A DNA stretch of 8,748 nucleotides from Dehalococcoidia bacterium (lineage in GTDB: Bacteria > Chloroflexota > Dehalococcoidia > Dehalococcoidales > DAOWKM01), in contig DAOWKM010000122.1 in the NCBI GenBank assembly GCA_030643695.1, forward strand, positions 1 through 8,748, written 5' to 3'. Positions 4,257 through 8,748 of this stretch are shown piece after piece. Within the stretch, counting starts at the first letter, position 1. Each line of letters starts with the position of its first letter. The notes under the pieces are model-generated. The model did no database searches. It saw only the letters and a list, made by a program, of their open reading frames with translations, and was not told the DNA's origin. Both the position numbers and the translations under genes were made by a program.

Positions 4257-5213
4257 TTATTTACTAGCTTGGATAACATATTTCCTTAATTCATCAGGTA
4301 ATCTGGTTTTATCGTTGGTCAGCGCCGGTATAATCGGTGGCTGACCATTAGCCTCCATAATAGCCATTCCCTCAGGACTCAATAGAAGGCTAACCCAGGC
4401 TATAGCTAATTCGGGGTGGGGGGCATTCTTGGGGATAGTTAATCCATAGACAATTGGCTTTCCTTTCCTGATGGCCGTTGTGCCTGGTTTCTTACCGCTG
4501 ACTTCTACTTCGGCTGTGGCATATTTATCAGCAAACTCACCACTGGAGAGGTCAATCTCAGCAGGTAGCTCAATATAGTTGAGGTGGTGCTGCTTAGCCA
4601 CTGAGAGATACTCAAAGGCATAGTCTAGGTTACCTGATTCAAGCAGGGCAAGCAGGTCTACCGATTTAGCACTTTCCATCTCCCCCTCACCGCCATACAG
4701 TCGCTTATACAATCCAGGTATGTGGTAGTAATCCTTGGCTAGCTGCCACAACATCAGTGTTCTATACCCACAGGGGTCCTGGTTAGGGTCACTGCGACCG
4801 TAGCTCACCCCATGGCGCGGTAAAACATCATACCAGTTATCGGCATCTATCTCATCCTTAAACCGGGAACTATCAGTATAGCAAATTACCATTTGGTTAT
4901 GAGCAAAGGCAATATACCAATCAGCATACTCAGGGGACATCATCTCGAGAATAAGAGAATAATCGGCTGAGGCGATTATGTCAGCCCTTTTATCCAGCTC
5001 GGTTACCTTGCGTATGGTAACAACACTGCCGGCGGCTTCGGTTCTCACCCCTATATCAGGGTATAGTTGGTTAAATGCCTTGTTCATCTCATCAACGGGG
5101 ATGGTCAGGCTGCCAGCATGGTAGATGGTAAGGGTAATACCACCAGAACAGCCAGCTATCAGGCTTGATGTTAGCGCTAAAACCAGAAGCAAACTAGTAA
5201 GTAATCGTTTCAT
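4257..5213 (-). CDS. wtpA: Tungstate/molybdate ABC transporter, substrate-binding lipoprotein
   Basis: A 318-residue extracytoplasmic oxyanion-binding protein. The N-terminus MKRLLTSLLL... is a signal peptide ending in a lipobox LIAGC (Cys22 would be lipid-modified). Family signatures of WtpA/ModA-type proteins follow: YHAGSLTIPV (31-40), a DPNQDPCGYRT block near the middle, FEYLSVAKQH, and YGLTIPKNAPHPE near the C-terminus. Known members bind WO4/MoO4 with very high affinity through carboxylate side chains. An upstream in-frame ATG at 5246 would add eleven residues and overlap wtpC. I prefer 5213 because GAGGG sits at good spacing before it and the signal peptide then begins with MKR. It is the last gene of the wtpB-wtpC-wtpA operon, 22 bases after wtpC. 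Tungstate versus molybdate preference is inferred from the WtpA-like motifs. Confidence 0.9.
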   Translation of the reverse strand: MKRLLTSLLLVLALTSSLIAGCSGGITLTIYHAGSLTIPVDEMNKAFNQLYPDIGVRTEAAGSVVTIRKVTELDKRADIIASADYSLILEMMSPEYADWYIAFAHNQMVICYTDSSRFKDEIDADNWYDVLPRHGVSYGRSDPNQDPCGYRTLMLWQLAKDYYHIPGLYKRLYGGEGEMESAKSVDLLALLESGNLDYAFEYLSVAKQHHLNYIELPAEIDLSSGEFADKYATAEVEVSGKKPGTTAIRKGKPIVYGLTIPKNAPHPELAIAWVSLLLSPEGMAIMEANGQPPIIPALTNDKTRLPDELRKYVIQASK

Positions 5214-5235
5214 TTTAAATCCCTCATTTTTATGA

Positions 5236-6282
5236 TTAAAAAACATGGATGGCTGACGCCTTAAATGTTATATAAACCTTGTTTCCTTCGGCCAGCTTCA
5301 TCTCTTCAAACGAGCGGCGGGTAACCAGGCAGACAAAGTCTGGTGGTAGGTTCACGGTGAGATAAAGAGTAGAACCTCTATCGGCGATATAGGTAATAGT
5401 GCCACAAAAGGAGTTGCGGGCACTGGAGTGAAGGGGCTTGGGGGAAATGAGAATATCCTCAGGGCGAACCGAGGCATGCAGCCTACCTCGTAGGTCAGTA
5501 ACTACCACTAGCTCAGCATCTTCAGTCCTGAAGACAGTATTTCCATTGCCTTTATCTATCACCTCACCGGTAAAGATATTTCGCGTCATAGCAAAACGGG
5601 CAACAAATTCAGAATTGGGCTGGTTAAATATGTCCTTTGGAGTTCCCACCTGCTTTATTCTTCCCTCTCCCAAAACAGCAATGTGGTCACCTAAAGCAAT
5701 TGCCTCCTCAAAATCATGGGTAACATGGATGGTAGTTACCTTCAATCGGTTATGTATGCGGCGAAGCTCTCGCTGCATGGCTTCCCGACTTTCAGGGTCA
5801 AGGGCGCTAAGTGGCTCATCAAGCAGCAGCACTTGAGGTTTGATGCTCAACGCCCTGGCCAGCGCTACTTTCTGCCGCTCACCCCCACTCAAGGTATTGG
5901 GCTTCCGCTCAAGGAGGTGAGATATGCCCAACAGCTCGGTTAGCCAGTCTAAGCTTGCCGCTATCTCTTGCCTTGCCTGTTTACGAAGTCTTAACCCGAA
6001 GACAATGTTATCTTTTACGGAAAGGTGGGGAAACAGGGCTTGGTCTTGATATACAATGCTTATGCCCCTCTTTTCTGGCTCAAGCCGTGTTATCTCCTTT
6101 CCGCTGAGCCATATTTCCCCACTCTTAACTGGATAAAGACCAGCAATAGTCTCAAGGAGCACTGTCTTACCGGCACCGGTAGGACCCAGGACGATGAAAT
6201 ACTCACCATCATCTACGGTTAGATTAATATCTTGAAGTTGGAAACTCCCCAGGTTAACACACAGATTCTTGGTTTCTATCAT
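5236..6282 (-). CDS. wtpC: Tungstate/molybdate ABC transporter ATPase
   Basis: A 348-residue ABC ATPase that powers oxyanion import. Walker A GPTGAGKT is at 33-40, the Q-loop YQDQALFPHLSV at about 78-89, the signature LSGGERQ at 131-137, Walker B VLLLDEP at 151-157, the D-loop SALD follows, and the switch histidine is in HVTHD (His189). The C-terminal part (about 240-348) is a TOBE/MOP-like domain, which in ModC/WtpC relatives can bind oxyanion and act as a regulatory module. The ATG overlaps the wtpB stop by four bases (ATGA), implying translational coupling. Taken alone it could pass for a sulfate or spermidine transporter ATPase; the permease and WtpA partner decide the assignment. Confidence 0.9.
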   Translation of the reverse strand: MIETKNLCVNLGSFQLQDINLTVDDGEYFIVLGPTGAGKTVLLETIAGLYPVKSGEIWLSGKEITRLEPEKRGISIVYQDQALFPHLSVKDNIVFGLRLRKQARQEIAASLDWLTELLGISHLLERKPNTLSGGERQKVALARALSIKPQVLLLDEPLSALDPESREAMQRELRRIHNRLKVTTIHVTHDFEEAIALGDHIAVLGEGRIKQVGTPKDIFNQPNSEFVARFAMTRNIFTGEVIDKGNGNTVFRTEDAELVVVTDLRGRLHASVRPEDILISPKPLHSSARNSFCGTITYIADRGSTLYLTVNLPPDFVCLVTRRSFEEMKLAEGNKVYITFKASAIHVF

Positions 6283-7073
6283 GCTTTCTCACCTCGGTAG
6301 ATGACGGTCCTGAAGCCAATAAATAATAGAAGACAAACCAAAATGAGTAAAACCGCCACCGGTCTGGCATAGTCTAGTCCGTAGGTTTCAAAGCGATTCC
6401 AAACCAGGACAGAGGCAACCATCGGATGATAAGCGAGAATCAATATGGCACCAAACTCACTTATTCCCCTAGCCCACATCATTACCGTGCCAGCAAAGAT
6501 GCTCCTGGAGGCTAGGGGCAGAGATACCCTGAAAAAGGATTGCCATGGTGAGGCACCGAGGGTGCGGGACACCTTTTCTAGCCTGACATCAACCTTCTTA
6601 AACCCCTCTTTAGCCGAATCAATCAAGAAGGGAATGCTGACGAAGAGCATGGCAATCACAATCCCAGCGGTAGAGTAAACAAAGTCAATACCGACCAGAT
6701 GAAACGCCTTGCCGGCAAGAAAATTACTGCCAAAGACAAAGAGTAGGGCGATGCCGGCGGCGCTATGGGGCACTACAATAGGCACATCAATGAGCCCCTC
6801 AATAAATGTTTTCCCCCTAAAATTAGAGCGAGCCAGAATATAAGCCAGAGGAACCCCAAGAAGTAGCCCGGTAACGGTGGCAATCAAGGCAGCATAGATT
6901 GATAGCCAGATAGCATTTCTGACCTCCTTCTCAAGCAGGGTATCAAGCAGTATCCCGATGTCGGAGGCAACTACCATTTTGAGTAGAGGCACGGTGATAA
7001 ACAGAAGAATAATCAATCCCAGTAGAATAAAGGTGAGTGTCATACCATTGGTGGTGAACCCTTTCTTGTTCAA
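6279..7073 (-). CDS. wtpB: Tungstate/molybdate ABC transporter permease
   Basis: A 264-residue inner-membrane permease with about six hydrophobic spans (first near residues 12-34). The cytoplasmic EAA loop, which contacts the ATPase, is clear: VSRTLGASPWQSFFRVSLPL (168-187), followed by ARGISEFGAILILA, characteristic of the ModB/CysT/WtpB group. It starts with TTG at 7073. A full Shine-Dalgarno GGAGGTGA (GGAGG at 7080-7084) stands six bases upstream, which decides this start over the ATG ten codons later. It is the first gene of the operon, preceded by a cofactor-riboswitch-like leader and an intrinsic terminator, so its expression is probably controlled by transcription attenuation. The permease-ATPase-binding protein order is a rearrangement of the common A-B-C order. 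Confidence 0.9.
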   Translation of the reverse strand: MNKKGFTTNGMTLTFILLGLIILLFITVPLLKMVVASDIGILLDTLLEKEVRNAIWLSIYAALIATVTGLLLGVPLAYILARSNFRGKTFIEGLIDVPIVVPHSAAGIALLFVFGSNFLAGKAFHLVGIDFVYSTAGIVIAMLFVSIPFLIDSAKEGFKKVDVRLEKVSRTLGASPWQSFFRVSLPLASRSIFAGTVMMWARGISEFGAILILAYHPMVASVLVWNRFETYGLDYARPVAVLLILVCLLLFIGFRTVIYRGEKA

Positions 7074-7111
7074 AAATCACCTCCTGCCAGCGCTATTTAT
7101 TGCTTGAGCAT

Positions 7112-7140
7112 AAAAAAGCACCTCCAAAAGGAGGCGCTTG
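7112..7140 (-). terminator. Intrinsic terminator in the wtp operon leader
   Basis: On the minus strand AGCGCCTCC (7138-7130), loop TTTT, GGAGGTGCT (7125-7117), with one G-U pair, then a run of T (7117-7112). It lies between the aptamer and the wtpB Shine-Dalgarno, the position of the expression platform of a transcription-terminating riboswitch. Its CCTCC arm could also pair with the GGAGG of the downstream ribosome binding site. Confidence 0.8.
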
Positions 7141-7171
7141 AAAATAGGGACAATAAATCCCAATAAGCAAA

Positions 7172-7268
7172 CTCTCCTTTCCAAACACGGGAGGCATTGC
7201 CGTTTCCAGCGACACCCTATCGGCCAATCTCCATAGGCTTGCCCTTAGGAGAATAGGCTCGGAGAGAG
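7172..7268 (-). promoter_or_regulatory. Molybdenum/tungsten cofactor riboswitch aptamer (Moco RNA motif)
   Basis: Reading the minus strand, a closing helix pairs CTCTCC (7266-7261) with GGAGAG (7177-7172). Inside are TTGGCCG (7227-7221), a short hairpin GCTG-GAAA-CGGC (7210-7199) and GCCTCCCGTGTTTGGAAAGG (7195-7176). The last block and TTGGCCG match, as I remember it, the E. coli moaA leader, the founding Moco riboswitch. That leader has two hairpins and roughly 50 bases between the two blocks; here there are about 25 bases and one hairpin. Shorter versions lacking the P3 stem have been proposed to sense tungsten cofactor. Location before a tungstate transporter and the following terminator support a feedback switch. 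The class call is from memory, without a covariance-model search. Confidence 0.8.
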
Positions 7269-7281
7269 CTATTTAATTAAA

Positions 7282-7290
7282 ATTATGTCA
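7282..7290 (-). promoter_or_regulatory. Candidate extended -10 promoter of the wtp operon
   Basis: On the minus strand TGACATAAT (TGn plus CATAAT) lies 14 bases before the first base of the aptamer, putting transcription start near 7275. No good -35 is visible; that region falls inside the valS tail remnant. Read-through from valS-usp is an alternative source of transcripts. Confidence 0.4.
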
Positions 7291-7353
7291 TCTATTTAGT
7301 TGTCGTTTGAGCCTTTCTAGTTTATCAGTTAAAGCATAGAGCTTCTGGCACTC
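7288..7353 (-). pseudogene. Stranded duplicate of the valS 3' end
   Basis: Positions 7306-7353 match 7897-7944, inside the 3' end of valS, at 45 of 48 bases in the same orientation (offset 591). Read on the minus strand in the valS frame, the copy gives ECQKLYALTDKLERLKRQLNR and then TGA (7288-7290). The intact gene ends ERQKLYTLTDKLERLKQQIIKF. Of the three differences one is synonymous and two change residues. Upstream of 7353 the frame meets a stop within three codons, so this is only a tail. Together with the valS end it forms direct repeats flanking the universal stress protein gene. Confidence 0.85.
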
Positions 7354-7386
7354 TATTGTTTACCTGCCGTTCGTGCTTATTAGCTG

Positions 7387-7863
7387 CTATGATTTTACAG
7401 TGTCCTTCCCCGCTCTCACCATGAGTACCGGTATGGTTCCTCCCCGTAGCACTCTATCAGTAACGCTGCCGAAAGCCCATCGACTAAGACCAGTCCGTCC
7501 ATGTGTTGACATAGCCACCAAGTCAGCATTGATTTCGCCAGCGGCTTTAATAATCTCCTCAGCAGCTTTACCGACTGCCACTTTACATCTTACAATGGCT
7601 CCCTTACTCTTTAGACTTTCGCCAGCTTTATCAAGGTAGTCCATAGCCTTTTTTTTGATTTGCTCCACCTCTTCGTCAGTATAAGGAATGCTAGCGGTTA
7701 CACCCCCGGCAACAATATCGTGAGTCAGCGATGAGAGCACCTGAAAGAGAGTAACCTCCGCCTTTACTTCTGGTGATAGCCTAGATACTAGTTCCTCAAC
7801 ATAGGGCAAAGCAGCCTCACCTATTTTAGAGCCGTCTAGTGGAACAAGTATTCTCTCATACAT
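7387..7863 (-). CDS. Universal stress protein, UspA family (ATP-binding type)
   Basis: A 158-residue single-domain protein of the UspA family. These proteins act in the cytoplasm as small dimeric stress-resistance or signalling proteins. The N-terminal strand ILVPLDGS (5-12) holds the conserved aspartate. The C-terminal nucleotide-binding signature reads STHG (119-122), nine residues, GS (132-133), then PVLMVR (145-150). This is the ATP-binding pattern G-2x-G-9x-G-S with Ser replacing the first Gly, a common variant. The start ATG is preceded by AAGGAG, which overlaps the TAA stop of valS, so the two genes are read together. The gene sits between two copies of the valS tail, which suggests that it arrived or moved here as a unit. 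Confidence 0.9.
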   Translation of the reverse strand: MYERILVPLDGSKIGEAALPYVEELVSRLSPEVKAEVTLFQVLSSLTHDIVAGGVTASIPYTDEEVEQIKKKAMDYLDKAGESLKSKGAIVRCKVAVGKAAEEIIKAAGEINADLVAMSTHGRTGLSRWAFGSVTDRVLRGGTIPVLMVRAGKDTVKS

Positions 7864-7875
7864 TTCTCCATCTCC

Positions 7876-8748
7876 TTAAAATTTAATGATTTGTTGTTTG
7901 AGCCTTTCCAGTTTATCAGTTAAAGTATAGAGCTTCTGGCGCTCCTTCTCAATAATATTTGCTGGTGCTTTGGTTAGAAAAGCCTTGTCATTGAGCCTGG
8001 CTTCAAGGCGGGATAACTCGGCTTGACTTTGCTCTATCTCCTTCCGTAATCGCTTCTTCTCGGCTTCTAAAGTAACCATACTTTCCGCTGGTATAGCTAC
8101 CTCGGTCTCTTTGAGCACTAATACCAGGGCATTTTCACCCGGCGGACCTTCTAGTCTGCTATCGTAGAAAGTAATTGGCCTTGCCCGAGCCAGGGTCTGG
8201 ATGGTCTGAGAATAGGGAGCGATAGCCGATGTCAGCTTGCCACTATAAATTTGCGCCTCAATCCATCTGGTGCTCTCCACCTTATATTGAGCCCGAGCAT
8301 TGCGGATAGAGTGTATTATTTCTATTATAGATTCCATCACTCGCTCTGATTCCGGGTCAATAGCTGCCTCCTCAGCCTTAGGGTAGGGAGCTACCATTAT
8401 AGACCCGGTTGCTTGCCAGTCTGGAGGTAAGTGCTTGTTGAGGTTTTGCCACAGCTCCTCGGTAACAAAGGGCATATAGGGGTGCAGCAGCCGGAGTGAG
8501 GTCTCCAGAACATAAACCAGAACCGGGATGGGTGATATGACATCCTTGTCGGAGCGAAGGCGAATTTTGGCTATTTCAATATACCAATCGCAGAATTCAC
8601 CCCAGAGGAAATCATGGATTTGTCGTTGTGCTTCTCCCAACTGTAAATCTTCCATCAGACTGGTTACACTCAATACAGTGCGACTCAATCGGCTTAGAAT
8701 CCAGCGGTCTTCTGTCGGCAGTAAGCTCCACTGGATTTTCAAACCACC
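7876..8748 (-). CDS. valS: Valyl-tRNA synthetase, C-terminal part (runs off the window)
   Basis: The frame is open to the window edge, giving the last 290 residues of ValRS; the catalytic Rossmann domain (HIGH, KMSKS) is outside. Visible are the entry to the anticodon-binding domain (DRWILSRL, 14-21), the FLWGEFCDWYIEIAK block near 48-62, HPYMPFVTEELW (89-100), IIHSIRNAR near 144-152, and the C-terminal coiled-coil arm (about 227-290), rich in Glu, Lys, Arg and Leu. The arm contacts the tRNA core and is a hallmark of ValRS. The enzyme charges tRNA-Val with valine. The stop TAA overlaps the Shine-Dalgarno of the stress-protein gene. The last 48 coding bases are duplicated beyond that gene at 7306-7353. 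Confidence 0.96.
   Translation of the reverse strand, partial: GGLKIQWSLLPTEDRWILSRLSRTVLSVTSLMEDLQLGEAQRQIHDFLWGEFCDWYIEIAKIRLRSDKDVISPIPVLVYVLETSLRLLHPYMPFVTEELWQNLNKHLPPDWQATGSIMVAPYPKAEEAAIDPESERVMESIIEIIHSIRNARAQYKVESTRWIEAQIYSGKLTSAIAPYSQTIQTLARARPITFYDSRLEGPPGENALVLVLKETEVAIPAESMVTLEAEKKRLRKEIEQSQAELSRLEARLNDKAFLTKAPANIIEKERQKLYTLTDKLERLKQQIIKF

Noticed and set aside
5214..5246. Eleven-residue longer start for wtpA
   Set aside because: It would overlap wtpC and put extra residues before a normal signal peptide. A good Shine-Dalgarno marks the ATG at 5213 instead.
5438..5836. Plus-strand open frames inside wtpC
   Set aside because: They are serine-rich antisense shadows of an ABC ATPase with every expected motif on the minus strand.
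7373..7639. Plus-strand open frame antisense to the universal stress protein
   Set aside because: It is a shadow of a well-supported gene on the other strand, with low-complexity composition typical of antisense frames.

Overview
The window looks like a chromosomal segment of an anaerobic, moderately low-GC bacterium, most likely a Dehalococcoidia-type member of the Chloroflexota. This is an inference from gene content: an archaeal-style UPF0200 P-loop protein, an archaeal-type Dcd/Dut enzyme, an archaeal-style WtpABC tungstate transporter, and G-rich/C-rich palindromic repeats between genes. No 16S rRNA or phylogenetic marker is complete enough to prove it.

Layout. Positions 1-496 hold no convincing gene. 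They carry a cluster of perfect small palindromes in at least two related families, ending in a good sigma-70-type promoter. This promoter drives a plus-strand group: a UPF0200 P-loop NTPase, a dCMP deaminase whose TTG start overlaps the previous stop, and a diacylglycerol-kinase-family lipid kinase (GTG start). A minus-strand dUTPase/Dcd-family gene converges on the lipid kinase with an 11-base gap. The dCMP deaminase and the dUTPase both make dUMP, the thymidylate precursor.

Positions 3017-3541 are intergenic but not empty. They hold a plus-strand transcription unit with its own promoter, about 230 bases of strongly self-complementary sequence and a strong intrinsic terminator. I cannot place it in a known RNA family. 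It begins with a near-perfect Shine-Dalgarno and a 14-codon ORF. A second promoter and an imperfect hairpin leader precede a rhomboid intramembrane protease gene. A tRNA with anticodon CAU lies on the minus strand just beyond the rhomboid gene and has its own strong promoter.

Positions 4257-7290 (minus strand) form a tungstate/molybdate uptake operon, permease-ATPase-binding lipoprotein (wtpB-wtpC-wtpA). A leader of about 200 bases precedes it. The leader carries the sequence signatures of the molybdenum/tungsten-cofactor riboswitch, followed by an intrinsic terminator. The aptamer looks short, as described for the tungsten-cofactor variants, which fits the transporter it precedes.

Upstream on the minus strand lie the 3' part of valS (valyl-tRNA synthetase, cut by the window edge) and a universal stress protein gene. 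A 48-base copy of the valS 3' end (45/48 identical) is stranded beyond the stress-protein gene and still encodes a plausible alternative ValRS C-terminus with stop. The stress-protein gene is thus flanked by direct repeats of the valS tail, a scar of insertion or duplication.

The points most worth a second look are the unclassified structured RNA, the cofactor riboswitch on the tungstate operon, and the duplicated valS tail.
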